In this document: positions 34,601 through 45,488 of the stretch, in pieces
Layout of the letters: each line of letters begins with the position of its first letter
Numbering within the stretch: position 1 is the stretch's first letter
Source of the DNA: Arctopsyche grandis
Taxonomy: Eukaryota; Arthropoda; Insecta; Trichoptera; Hydropsychidae
DNA length: 64,000 nucleotides
Reading direction: 5' to 3'
Assembly: GCF_051622035.1 (NCBI RefSeq)
Contig: NC_135358.1
Coordinates: forward strand, 24,184,501-24,248,500
The notes under the pieces: model-generated
Database searches by the model: none
What the model was told of the DNA's origin: nothing
What the model saw: only the letters and a program-made list of their open reading frames with translations
Made by a program: the position numbers and the translations under genes

Positions 34601-37600
34601 AGGATATTCAAGGTCTTCTCGTTCGAGAAATTTCAAGCGAAATCCGCTTCGCTCCATTTGCAAGCTTTACCTCTCACTTGACCAGTTAGAAATTACATAA
34701 CATATTGTTTTATTGAATGATTTGCTGAAAAAAATGAAACATAATGTTCACTTTATCTTCTGAACCATTGGTCATAAATCCATACATATGTGTGCAATGT
34801 ATGTAGTTTTATTGTTATTGTTTATAACAAGACCTCACTTTATTGCTCGTTTCATTTTTTTTTATTTATATAAAGTTTTTAAATTAAATTTGCAACATAT
34901 TTTTATGTGCTACCGTTGACCCTCTTAATATTGACATAACCGTAGTACGTACATATACTATTTTATATTATGAAGGCATATTTTTATATCATAATCCCAA
35001 TAAATGTATGTGGATATGTGGCAAATATGTATGTGGATATGTGGCAGACGCGTCGACTAGTATGGAGATTTCAAAAAAACAAATTTTAGAATGCCAGGAG
35101 TATACATATGTTGTGCTTAGAGATATTTAATAAAATAGATACACGCGAACAAGGCGCTTTGACCAATGGGGCTATTTTCAGTTCGGGATCCAGATTCCTT
35201 TTTAAGTTCCAGTTCCAGATTTCTGCTTCAGTTCCGGCTTCGAATTCCTTTTTCAGTTCCAGGTCTCGGTTCCTTTTTTCAGTTCCGGTTCCCGATTTCC
35301 TTTTTCAGTTCCGGACATTTTATTAATTGTATTTTAAAAATATAGTAAGAATTGATTTTCGAATGTTTTTTGCGCACAAATATTGCATTGTATAAACAAA
35401 TAACTAACGCTAAAAGGAAAACAGAGCGATTCATACAAGTATATTTTATTCATTGTTTGTTATTATTATTATACGTATAACTTTATTTAAATTCGTGTAT
35501 CAATTTCTGAAATTCATGTATCAATCCTTTCCGAAATCACTCGTTGCAATATCAACGGGCGCAACACTAGTTGATATTGAATTAAAAAAAAAAGGAAAAA
35601 CTCCATAAATGGTACTGAATATATATATAAGATATTAACATCATTAATACTGTCCCGCAAATATAGTTTATGGTATCAATTTAAATTTCAACCAGCAACA
35701 TAATTCAATGGTTAGCGTATAATGCTAACCATCGAGCCATGGTCCAGCTGTTTTGCCTGCCAGACCTTGGATATGTGTGACTCCAGGTTGATCGTTTCCT
35801 ACCAGAGTTTGGAAATTTACCTGCTTTCATCGTTGAAACGGTTCCTCGCCAAATTGGCCACTTACCCTCTATTTGTCACCATTATTTAAAAAATAATTTG
35901 AAAAGTTGTATTACTGTTATAAATTTACATATAGTGCACATGTACAAATTTGGCCATAGGTGTCGCCTTGAGGCAACCTGTAATGGCACCATGGTAAATA
36001 TAAAAATAAATAAAAAAGGTTGGGTTTTGCTGAAATTGTCAATTGTGTAATAATCGTTTTAAACTTATTCCAAATTCGCATGCCAATTCATCATGACGTT
36101 TGTCTTAAAATAACTTTAATCGCATATAATGAATGTTCGTATTGTTCTTTTCAGGGAGGAAACAATGCCGGCCATACAGTAGTAGTCAATGGAAGTGAAT
36201 ATGATTTCCATTTACTGCCGAGCGGTATTATCAGCCCCGAATGCAAATCGGTTATAGGTGAGGCGTGTTTCATTATAATATAATCATTAGCACTCCATTA
36301 GGAATTATGTGTACGTAGATAGAAATGTGTGTTCATTATGTACATATGTATAACGAGGATGTTTCGTTCAGGAAATGGCGTTGTCGTGCATTTGCCGGGT
36401 ATGTTTGAAGAATTGCAGAAGAACGAAGCTAAAGGCCTTAAAGATTGGGAAGGCCGTCTGATCATTTCGGACAAAGCACACCTCGTCTTCGATTTCCATC
36501 AACAAGTAAATGATCAATCAGTCATTGTAATTATATATGTATATGATTGTTGTATAAATATGCTCACTTTGATTTGTTTTCGTTGACAGGTTGATGGTTT
36601 ACAAGAGGCTGAGAAAGGATTGAAGTCAATAGGCACAACGAAAAAGGGGATTGGTCCCACGTATGCGTCTAAAGCGAACCGCATCGGCTTGAGAATCGCC
36701 GATTTGCTTGGCGATTTTGGACAATTTACTGAAAAGTAATTGCAACACATTAATTGTGTTGATTGATTGTTATTTATTACACTGTCTTAATTTTTATTAT
36801 TAATGAAATGATAGTGGATAAAAAATAGTTTTACATATGTAAATGAGACAGTGTCGAGGAACGGATACTTTCCCAACTGGTCTTGTAGTTTTAGTACTAG
36901 TTTTAAATTGCTAAAAGTTATCGATATATTGTATTTGTTTTCAGTTTCTTATTGCACACTGTAGCTGTATATGTATATCTATATAAAGAAGAAAATGTTT
37001 CATTTAGAGCAGTGTTTCTCTACACTCTTACACCTGCAGACCACTGAAAATAGAAGAAATATTTTGCAGTCCTTCAATTTTTAAATTCAATAAATCATGC
37101 GCACTCGTGTTACAGATCAAGAAATATCAATTATTATATATTTTGCATTAAAAAATACATCTATGGTCAAACATTGTATATAAGCATTGTAAGCATTATA
37201 CAAATCAGTGAATAATTGAGATGCTGAATAACTCGAATTTTGTGAGAGAGATAGGATAGGGATGTTAATTTGCAGGAACCGTTTCAATGAAAATTAGATA
37301 AATTGGCAAAATCTGATGGAAAATGATCGACCTGGAGTTACATAACTAAGGTCTGGGAAGCAGCAACCAGTTGAATCGAACCTGTGACCATTTTATTCGA
37401 CAGCATTATATGCGCTAACCACTAATTTATGTTTTAAATTTGTACGAATTTGAACCCAAACTGAACTGAATCTATTTTAATACTAGCGAATACATTCGCT
37501 AGTATTAAAATAGATCAATCAAATTGACAGAAAGTTTCTATTTTAGGGTGAAACAAGTTTTATAACATCTGTTCCTTGATCATTGTAGTATCCTGAAATC

Positions 37601-38873
37601 CTCACTTTACAGTGATATATTTTTTTTGTATAAATTTAGTTACGTGGCTGAAAAATTGTAATTTACAGTGTATAGCTCTTAAAATATGACAAAATTATTG
37701 TCCTTTTCTTGTTGAAATTTTAAAACTTGTATTTTATATAAAAAAAAGATAAATAATAATGTTTTAATCTGAATATTTCAGATTCCAAACCCTCGTGAAA
37801 CACTATCAACGCATGTGCCCTTCCCTGGTAGTAGACATAGATAGCGAACTCTCCCGATATGCGATCTTTGCAGACAAGATCCGTCCATTGGTGCAAGAGA
37901 CGGTGTGCATGTTGAACACAGCTCTCTCCGAAGGCAGCAAAGTCCTAGTCGAAGGTGCCAATGCGGCCATGTTGGACATTGACTTTGGCACGTATCCGTA
38001 CGTCACGTCGTCGAATTGCAGCATAGGCGGCGTGTGCACTGGCTTGGGAATACCACCTCAGTCTATTGGAGACATTGTAGGCGTATTCAAAGCTTATACG
38101 ACTCGCGTGGGCGACGGACCTTTCCCCACAGAATTGTTCGATGTATGTATCACGCGTTACGTAGATAACAATAAGTTGATTTTTTTTCATGATGAATTGT
38201 GGTTCGTAGGAAACTGGTCAACTGTTGCAATCGAGAGGTCGTGAAATCGGAGTGACGACCAAACGAGTGAGGAGGTGCGGTTGGCTCGATCTTGCTGTTG
38301 TAAAATATACAGCTATGGTCAACGGATACACAAGGTATTACTGTTGTTCTGTCATACTGTAATGTATGTAATAATGATGTGATTTATCTATTCAAATTGT
38401 TGGTTTTAGGTTATGTGTAACGAAGCTTGATATTTTAGACGTGTTTGATGAAATTAAGATCGGTGTCGGCTATAAATTGCATGGTAGGAAGCTTCCTCAT
38501 TTCCCATCATCCATGGCTGAATTAGCTGCTGTAGAAGTAAGTATTTGAATATGTATTTTATCTGACAACCTCAAGTTTGTTACGGATTTATATGTATATT
38601 TTTTTTTTTTGTTTATGTGTAGGTTATATATGAAACTATGCCAGGTTGGAAGGAGAATATTGAAAATATTCGGGATTATGATAAACTTCCGGCGAATGCA
38701 AAGACGTATATTGAGAGGATTCAAAAATATCTCAATATTCCTGGTGTGTATCTCTTCCAAATGTTTGTTTATATGTATGTACATCGCAAGTAATTTGTTA
38801 ATCTTCATATTTACTTTCAGTTAAATGGATTGGTGTTGGCCAAGGAAGGGAGTCGATTATTAACATTGGATAG
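28622..38873 (+). CDS. AdSS: Adenylosuccinate synthetase
   Basis: Cytosolic enzyme joining IMP and aspartate with GTP to form adenylosuccinate, the first committed step to AMP. Nine exons: 28622-28843, 36155-36257, 36372-36505, 36590-36735, 37782-38142, 38210-38334, 38410-38536, 38623-38743, 38821-38873; 1,392 nt, 463 residues (human ADSS2 456). The P-loop [11 protein letters not shown] is at residues 48-58, then [38 protein letters not shown] and [12 protein letters not shown], all expected. The start at 28622 is the first in-frame ATG. It gives a 40-residue Gly/Ala-rich leader (GAGAGAGAGA) that is not conserved. Exon 1 is strongly GC-rich in an AT-rich setting, resembling a CpG-island promoter. 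Intron 1 spans 7.3 kb and holds many mobile elements; intron 4 is 1 kb and holds a SINE and a palindrome. Confidence 0.97.
28877..28917. repeat. Interstitial (CCTAA)n / (TTAGG)n telomere-like tract
   Basis: CCTAACCTAACCTAACC flanked by CCCAA variants, about 40 bp. It matches the ancestral insect telomere unit TTAGG. It sits 34 bp after the AdSS exon 1 donor. Confidence 0.8.
30048..30134. repeat. Near-perfect 36 bp inverted repeat (hairpin)
   Basis: Left arm 30048-30084 contains GGATAGCCAAGGTGCCGCTT and ATTGTTCAA; the right arm 30098-30134 is its complement with about four mismatches. The spacer is about 13 bases. It could be a tiny MITE or a long hairpin RNA source. Confidence 0.85.
32310..32795. 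mobile_element. 486 bp inverted-repeat element (MITE) with an inner hairpin
   Basis: Termini AAGGTCTGACCGCACTATGC and its exact complement; the pairing continues to about 50 bp (CGAACGATCCGACACTT against AAGTGTCGGATCTTTCG). A second palindrome lies in the middle at 32428-32481. No transposase and no clear target duplication. Confidence 0.88.
32428..32481. repeat. 22 bp hairpin inside the MITE
   Basis: ACGATACCTTGCGTCAAAG and its complement with one mismatch over 22 bp around a 10-base loop. Confidence 0.85.
35165..35320. repeat. Degenerate tandem repeat CCTTTTTCAGTTCCGG
   Basis: Five to six imperfect units of about 25-30 bp built on TTCCTTTTTCAGTTCCGGNT. Low complexity, no coding meaning seen. 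Confidence 0.75.
35706..36016 (+). mobile_element. tRNA-derived SINE, complete
   Basis: Head ATGGTTAGCGTATAATGC (A-box-like), the core GTGACTCCAGGTTGATCGTT and CGTTGAAACGGTTCC, then a 3' hairpin (35953-35993) with arms CCATAGGTGTC and GGCACCATGG and a loop with AACCTGTAAT, ending in AAATAAATAAA. Same family as 27775-28208, with a different stem. Confidence 0.85.
37262..37432 (-). mobile_element. tRNA-derived SINE, 3'-truncated, in AdSS intron 4
   Basis: On the minus strand: TAGTGGTTAGCGCATATAATG (A box), CAGGTTCGATTCAA (B box, near-perfect to consensus), the CCAGACCTTAG core and TTGAAACGGTTCC (ATTGAAACGG here). It stops before the hairpin tail. Confidence 0.82.
37472..37513. repeat. Perfect palindrome, 20 bp arms
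   Basis: CTATTTTAATACTAGCGAAT, two bases, then the exact complement. It lies in AdSS intron 4, 40 bp past the SINE. Confidence 0.95.
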
Positions 38874-39906
38874 AATCTGAAGAATTTTTTTATTGTTTTT
38901 AGTCCATTTTTTCTTGATAAAATTGTAAATTGACTCAAATTTACAGGCATGTGAAGAAAGCAGGTGCATTGTTGTTATTTTTGATTTTTTTAAATTTGTT
39001 AGTAGTGATATGATCACTGAATCATTTTCTTTTCCTTGGTTTATAATATATACCGATGTATATATATACATATATTGTATCGAGTGATTGGAAAAATTTT
39101 CAATTAAAAAAAGATCATTTATTAAGATGCTCGAATAAATTTATTTTTAAAAACAACGCCTTTCAGTTTATAAAACATTACAAAACGATAAAAACAATAC
39201 AAAATGTAACAATTGTGTAGTATTATACTTTCACACTTAAAATATGTATAACCCTCTCATCAATGACTAGATTTCATTCTTACATACAAAAAAAGTCATT
39301 TCTTATATAAAAAAACTGGTATTTAGGTTAACAATTAGGCAAAAGCAACTTTGACTAATCTTGATATACAATACCATGTAACAAAAAAAAAAAAAAAACT
39401 ACACTTATTTATTTACAGAACTATATACATTTCATCTATATCATAATATACATATAGCTAATTATCAGTCAGTATTTCACATAATTCAATGTCTTTAATA
39501 ATTTAGTGCAATTTCCTAGCTCTAAGTCTTTTAGACTGAAAAAGTCAGTTTACATCTTTTTATAAAATTATCAAGCATAAATGCAATATGAGAGCAAAAA
39601 TAAATTATTTCATTCTGGTACAAAAAATGCATATTTACCCTTTGAGGCTTTTAAATTCGAAGTGGAAATCCATTCTAGCTTGTATATTATGTAAGGCACA
39701 TTATATATGATATTCACAATTGCATAAGCTTAATATATGTATATAAAGAAAAAACCAAGCAAAATTGTTTATATTGTTTAGCAACACACTCAACTATCAC
39801 ACAATATAATATATTGAATCTAACTTTATAAGTTTAACTTGGGACAAAAATAATAATAGCAGACGAGACTCCACAGGAGCGTGAAACCCTTGCAAGGTTA
39901 AAACCA
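38874..39906. other. Convergent spacer between AdSS and ALG12
   Basis: About 1 kb of AT-rich DNA that must contain both 3'UTRs. AATAAA near 39135 could end AdSS. TTTATT motifs on + near 39600-39830 could end the minus-strand ALG12 mRNA. No gene is seen. Confidence 0.45.
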
Positions 39907-42900
39907 TTAATTTACCGTTGAACTGTTTTGATTTTCAACTGCACCACTTTCATATTGATATGAATTAACATCCTCTTCCAAAATGAAAGGAGAATCTTTT
40001 ATTTCGATGTTCATTTCTTCCGATTGGTGATTTTCGAGCATTTCCTCTGCCGACGACTTTTGCGAGCCGATTTTTTCATATAGAATCTCTTCAACTATAC
40101 GTTGGATAGCTTTTCTCTTTTCGTTACTATCGAGACCTTTAATATCTAATATGGAATCGTCTTCCGTTTGGCTTTCAATTTTTCGCATCACCTCTTCGAC
40201 GATATCTTGAACTGATGTATTCCTTAAATAATTCATTGTGTCATATTCAATTTGCATCGTATTAGATGGAAGAGTAGATTCATCTTCAATATTTGTATCA
40301 ATATCAAATGCATCAAATGTTTGAGCTATAGTTTCTTCAGTGTCATTTAATAATTCTATATCTACATTTTGCACGTCCTCTTCAGGTGTATTGGCATTTT
40401 CTTTATCTAATACTTCTTTTCTATGTTTACCAATCAGTTCTTTTAATTTCTGTTTGGTTGAAGCAGCTGAAAGTTTCGACTTTTCTTTATCCGAATGCTG
40501 CTTCTTTTTCATTTCAAACTTTTTAACACCACTAACGTGAACGTCGTGAATTTTTTTCATATTTTCGCGCAAGTTATTAAGTTTCCTAACGTTTTCTTCT
40601 TCACCAAATTCATCACCTTTGTACTTCTCTATGAGTTGTTTTATGTTATGTCTAATATTTGCCGGTTCATTGATAGAATCAACAACATTCTCAGTGTCGG
40701 ACATGTCATCTTTGGCATAATCGTTCATCAAATCTTCAATAGAATTATTAAATAGGTCATCCTGTTCATCATCTGAATCCACCACTGGTTTCAATGGTGG
40801 CAAATCAAGCCCTAATGGATTTTCCTGCCACAACAATCTCTCCAAAATGAACAGAGATGGCCTTGTTTTAATTTTAAATGGCGGAAGACTTTGATAATTG
40901 ATTGATATATGCGAAAAACTTTCGATAAAGTCTAATACAACATGGGATTCTGAGAACTGCTTTATATTAGACGAGTATTTATTTTTGCCTTCAATTATGA
41001 GATGCGTATACATTTGCAGGCGTTCTGGAGCTAACGATTCTAGTTTACCATACTTCCAATCATCATTCAACTGAGTATATCGGGTGACTCCGGTCTGAGC
41101 TGCTAAATTATCAATGTGAACATTCACAAGTGATTCGTTTTTCAATAAGCGATGTAATCTAAAATCAAATAAATGTAAACAAATGGATCAAAATTATTAG
41201 TTATTGATTTATATTAGTTTCTTATACAAGTTTATATATGTACCTGGATATTGCAGCTCCTCCAGGGTAATTAGTTGAAGCGACAGACAAGAAAGTCAAC
41301 GATAATAATGAGTTACCGATTAGACAACATATTGAGCAGCACGCTAAGAATTGATATAGCGTCGTTTTACCTCTACGATCCCATCTAAAACGATGGAAAA
41401 TGTTTTGTCAATCTTCAAACCTTATATAACATTAAAATACAATAAAGAGTGATAAATGAACGTACAAGTAGTTACCAGCCGACGCCGCGGCAATGTTCAA
41501 AAGTGGGAAAACGTATATAATGAAACGCAATTCCTTGTGAGGTAAAAATGAAAACAGAAGAACAAACGTTAACGCGGGAGTTATGAACGCTAAAGTTCTG
41601 CGATCAAAATAAGCACCTATCGGTATCAGCAATAGACTCGGTCCCAAACCACGTGGCAGTGCAGAATACCAATACCAAAGAAACGGCGATGTCTGATACA
41701 ATTTGAGTTAAGAAACATAATGTCAAACGAAAATCGTACGTATTTTTTTTCCATTTAAAAAGGATACTCCCCATTGGGAACTTTTATTTAGAACGGTATT
41801 AAACCAGAACACTTCAGCTTCTGGCCAAGTTAATCTATGCCAGAAGAATGAATCGATCGATACGGTCAATAGAATCAACGCTAGCGCTGTCGGAATCACC
41901 AACTTCAGACATCTGAAAAATTAAAATTACACAATACTTTCCTCGATTCATCATACAATAAACATTCGTTTACATTAATCGTAACTTACCTTACAAGTGA
42001 TAGTCGTTTCAAAAAAATATCATAAAGTAGGAATTGGCCAAGTAAAAGAGATAGTTCAGCTCTGAAAATTATTATTGCAGCTCCAGACGCATATACGAAT
42101 TTATCATGTTTGCCGTTTATCCAATAATCCATAGCTAGTAGAACTTGAATGAAATAAAAAATAAAAACACTTCAACGCATGCCATTATATATGTAGATAT
42201 TTTATTATACTGCTTACCTAAAGGCATGACGATTATATTGGGCAATGTACGGCTAAGGTAAAACATGAAGTGATACTGTGTTACAGTAATAGCAGTAAAC
42301 CATATGCTGAATGAGTTTCCGAATATTTTCGATAAGCTTTCTCTTAATCGAGTCCATGAAAATATAACACTAAGTGCTAACGATAGTCTTACTGAAAAAA
42401 AATTAAAACGACATTTTGAAATTATTGTTTTGTTATATATTTCGAATAAAATAGAATGTTTTAAACCATACCTATATATTGTGACCAAAATTTATTGCAC
42501 TCACAAATCTGTATTAAAAATACCATAGGCGTCGATAAAATAGATAGAAATATTGGTCCGATGAAACTTCTGGGTACAACACCGGAAAACTCGTGATGAT
42601 CATACTGAAAGATATAAAATAATAACTGGCTAAGTACCTACATCTTTACTTATAAAGGAGTACACAAAAAACTACAGATTGCAGTATTTTCTTACAGAAA
42701 ATTTTACATTGAGTTTAATTGAAAAATGATTTAAGTTATTATTTTGAAAAATAAAAATGTCATACGAAAAGTTTTGTATATTAAATACAACTTTGATATG
42801 AGATAAGTTCAATTTTATTGTGAAAAATGGTACACCGAATAGAACGTCAAAAAAAAGTATGATTTTATAGGCGACTAGCCAAATTGCCAAACGTTACTTG

Positions 42901-43254
42901 AATGAGTGAATATTGGAAATAAAAGTAAATAATAGAACTTTTTATAAATCAAAATGCTATGATATTATACTAAGTTTGTTGGTTCTGAATTGAAAACTGA
43001 AGATTTGTGCAATGGACAAACAAAAATGAACTTTATATAGATTTAAAACGTGAAAAAAAAAAACTTTCCGTAGGAGCTATATTTAGCCAAACCTGTGTGA
43101 AGTTGGTTCTAAGATAAAGCAGGTCGTGTGTCGCCTGCATTGCGTGGCTCTCCTCAACCTTGGTGAAGGGACACCACACCAGGTGCAGCACCGACACGAC
43201 TGTGGCCAGCTGCGACAACCGCACCCCCGCTCCCCCTTCCCCGCTCGCCGACAT
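39907..43254 (-). CDS. ALG12: ALG12 alpha-1,6-mannosyltransferase with acidic C-terminal extension
   Basis: ER membrane GT22-family enzyme that adds the eighth mannose, alpha-1,6-linked, to the lipid-linked oligosaccharide using dolichyl-phosphate mannose. Eight exons on the minus strand: 43254-43093, 42604-42472, 42391-42218, 42134-41990, 41912-41768, 41692-41466, 41384-41244, 41158-39907; 2,379 nt, 792 residues. The GT22 start [51 protein letters not shown] and [10 protein letters not shown]-type [18 protein letters not shown] all match ALG12. Residues 1-487 cover the whole human protein (488). The last exon then runs on for about 305 extra residues, rich in D, E, K and S, with coiled-coil-like stretches. 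Fly Alg12 is, from memory, also longer than human (about 680). The ATG at 43254 gives a start matching the family; several hydrophobic segments follow. Confidence 0.95.
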
Positions 43255-44110
43255 CTCGGCTGCCAACTCTTCACTCCTCACTTCTCAATCTTCACGCTGT
43301 CACACCTCTGCTTCTTGACACTAATGGCCTTAGCAATCGACTTTGTATGCATACCTACCATCGAATTTATACATTTTCTATCACGCTTCTTTTCACACAA
43401 TTCTTTACTCAGTTTCATCTTCGAGCACTTTTATACTCGTTTGGTTGCCAATCAAGCACTCAAGCACAATCTTGTCTATTTTTTAGTTTTTTGTTTTTTT
43501 TCTAGCTATTTATTAATCAATGTGATATCCTAACTCGCTTCACTGTGTTCGCAAATTTAGATATACAATATACACACACATTAATTTTTACAGCATTTTA
43601 AGTCAGAAGAGATAGTTTTTTAATTTTTCATATATTAAAAACCCATCTATATCAATGAAAAATCTAACTGAAACTAAATTAAAAGCCATTTTAATCAATT
43701 AGAAATATATACAGTAATATTGTATTAATCATAAACAATTGAAATTTACTACAGTAACAACAGTATGTACAAATGTATATATTTTTCAATGGCGTGCCGT
43801 AAAATTCTATCTGTTTTTGTGGCCAGCCTTACTTACGTGTGCACGACCAGGATGTAAGGCGACAAGGCGACGTCATACCGAATCCCTTTGCACTCTGCTC
43901 GCACATACGTAAGTAAAGCTGCGCGACAAAAATATGTAGATTTTCACCGCACGCTACTGATATTTTCATGTTGAAATTTTGTTTAATTGGCTGTGCAGGC
44001 GCGACAGTTGGTGTTAGCCGGTCGAACAGCTGAGATCCGAGTGAGAAGGAAAACGGCCAGCATCTGCCGATCAATCGTAGACCAGGTTCGTTGTTTTTAA
44101 AACGGAAGTC
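43255..44110. promoter_or_regulatory. Divergent promoter region of ALG12 and IBA57
   Basis: 856 bp separate two ATGs facing away from each other, so control may be shared. An inverted pair, CTTACTTACGTGTGC near 43830 and GCACATACGTAAGTAAAG near 43903, flanks CGACGTCAT, a CRE-like site. No TATA box is convincing. Function is inferred from position only. Confidence 0.4.
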
Positions 44111-45064
44111 ATGTGTCGTCTGGTGCTATTATCCGGTATAGGTCGAGCCCTGCTACGAGCACGTGGTCCAGCTACATATTCCCTACTGCAATCCGTGGCC
44201 ACCAACGATCTTCAGCATCTACAGAACGAACACAAGAGTCTCTATTCGTTGCTACTGAACGCTCGCGGACGAACTTTATTCGACACTCTCATATACAAAA
44301 CTCTAGAACCTGACACTCTCCTCATAGACTGCGACAAAACCTTGGCATCAGCCGTTCAGAAACATTTGAACATGTATAAGCTTAAAAAAGACGTACAAAT
44401 TGAACCCGTAGATCTCGACGTGTGGGTCCTGTTCAACGATTCTTTAGACCACGACTCGTCCGCAAACAACATAGATAGCTTTACCAAATTGATAGAATCC
44501 AATCCGAACGTATACATGGATCCACGTTTAAACCTTTTAGGAGCACGATTGATACTTCCAAAATCAACGTCCACTGATAAAATAGTCAAAGATTTAAACC
44601 TATCGAATGTATCCACGACTACGGACGCTGAAGTGTACAGGAGTTATAGGTACAGATTGGGCGTTTCTGAAGGCGCTCAAGATATTCCTTTTGGTAATAG
44701 TTTTCCTTTGGAAGCGAATTGTGATTACTTACATGGCGTTAGTTTTCATAAAGGATGCTACATTGGACAAGAGTTGACCGCTCGAACTCATCACACTGGA
44801 GTAGTTAGGAAAAGGCTAATGCCACTCGTATTTGACGAAGACGTTACTGGAAAAATTCCTAACGATTCTCCGATCTATAGTTCCAACAATTCAGATGTTG
44901 CAGTTGGAAAAGTGAGAGGAGTTTCTAAAAATACAGGAATAGGACTACTGAGAATAACGGAAGCATTGACAGCACCTTCGCTCAAAGTATTAGGGTTCAA
45001 TGCTAAAACTTATAAGCCTAAATGGTGGCCAATAGAAGCGTCCAAAGAGAAGCCAACCAATTAG
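44111..45064 (+). CDS. IBA57: IBA57-type Fe-S cluster assembly factor
   Basis: Folate-binding YgfZ/GcvT-related protein that works with ISCA1/ISCA2 in late 4Fe-4S assembly in mitochondria. The 317-residue single exon carries the family signature KGCYIGQELTARTHHTG at about residues 216-232, and LLNARGRTLFDTLIY and LLQSVATNDLQ near the start, where the family has LLTNDL and GR.L.D. The N-terminus is short and basic (MCRLVLLSGIGRALLRARG), so the mitochondrial signal is minimal; a slightly longer leader in an upstream exon cannot be excluded. No intron is needed, unlike its neighbours. The stop at 45064 lies only 55 bp before the next possible ATG, with no AATAAA between. Confidence 0.92.
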   Translation: MCRLVLLSGIGRALLRARGPATYSLLQSVATNDLQHLQNEHKSLYSLLLNARGRTLFDTLIYKTLEPDTLLIDCDKTLASAVQKHLNMYKLKKDVQIEPVDLDVWVLFNDSLDHDSSANNIDSFTKLIESNPNVYMDPRLNLLGARLILPKSTSTDKIVKDLNLSNVSTTTDAEVYRSYRYRLGVSEGAQDIPFGNSFPLEANCDYLHGVSFHKGCYIGQELTARTHHTGVVRKRLMPLVFDEDVTGKIPNDSPIYSSNNSDVAVGKVRGVSKNTGIGLLRITEALTAPSLKVLGFNAKTYKPKWWPIEASKEKPTN

Positions 45065-45119
45065 AAAAGAACCAAAGATCATATAGCCTATTAGAAATTA
45101 TTGGTGTGACTGTATAGAA

Positions 45120-45488
45120 ATGAACGTTGTTGAATTTTTTCAGATGTCGACGAAGCCTTCGAAAACGGAATCGTCTAAGCCTGAAAAGGTAGTATTCCTT
45201 TGCAAACTGTGCGGCATGAAGGAGAATGTAGACTACAAAGGAACAAAGCCATATTTTGCTAAAAGTGTATTGTTAAAAGAAGACAGCTATGTGATGAAAG
45301 ATCCATTTAGCACGGCAAGAAGAGGACAAATTTTGATTGTGGGCAGCAATTGCTGTGCGTGCGACCAAATGGTCTGTCACGGAAAAGAGTGTAGTGTCTT
45401 TTATACAAAAACCTTTTGCACCACATGTGCAAAGCAAAAACTTGAAAGCTTTCCGACCGTCATACAAAATAAAATAAATTCATGTTAA
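45120..45488 (+). CDS. CDPF1: CDPF1-like cysteine-rich DPF-motif protein
   Basis: Small protein of unknown function, conserved in animals. 122 residues from 45120, or 114 if the ATG at 45144 is used. It has CKLCG, KPYFAKSVLLKEDSYVMKDPF with the DPF motif, and NCCACDQMVCHGKECSVF and FCTTC, a set of cysteine pairs expected to bind zinc. ATG 45144 is preceded by TTGAATTTTTTCAG, a good 3' splice acceptor, so that start may follow a spliced leader; the residues MNVVEFFQ before it are not family-like, which favours 45144. It lies directly behind IBA57 on the same strand. Confidence 0.88.
   Translation: MNVVEFFQMSTKPSKTESSKPEKVVFLCKLCGMKENVDYKGTKPYFAKSVLLKEDSYVMKDPFSTARRGQILIVGSNCCACDQMVCHGKECSVFYTKTFCTTCAKQKLESFPTVIQNKINSC

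Larger units (their letters stand above)
28844..36154. other. AdSS intron 1
   Basis: 7,311 bp with no recognised gene. It contains a (CCTAA)n tract right after the donor, a perfect hairpin (30048-30134), an inverted-repeat element (32310-32795), a degenerate AGTTCC repeat (35165-35320) and a SINE (35706-36016). A segment starting CCTTTTGAATGCTGAC after TTAA at 29858 resembles a piggyBac end but has no clear partner. CCCGGCGTTGCTCG near 31895 resembles widespread LINE-end fragments. The open frame at 28928-29461 looks fortuitous. Confidence 0.6.

Noticed and set aside
37262-37432. tRNA gene suggested by A and B boxes
   Set aside because: The sequence continues into the SINE core and cannot form a tRNA cloverleaf with a proper acceptor stem.
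41466-41476. ALG12 exon 6 ending at 41476
   Set aside because: Wrong phase for exon 7; the donor at 41466 restores the frame and the residues NYL.
41990-41995. ALG12 exon 4 ending at 41995
   Set aside because: The GTAAGG donor breaks the next frame; GTAAGT five bases on keeps it and fits the family.
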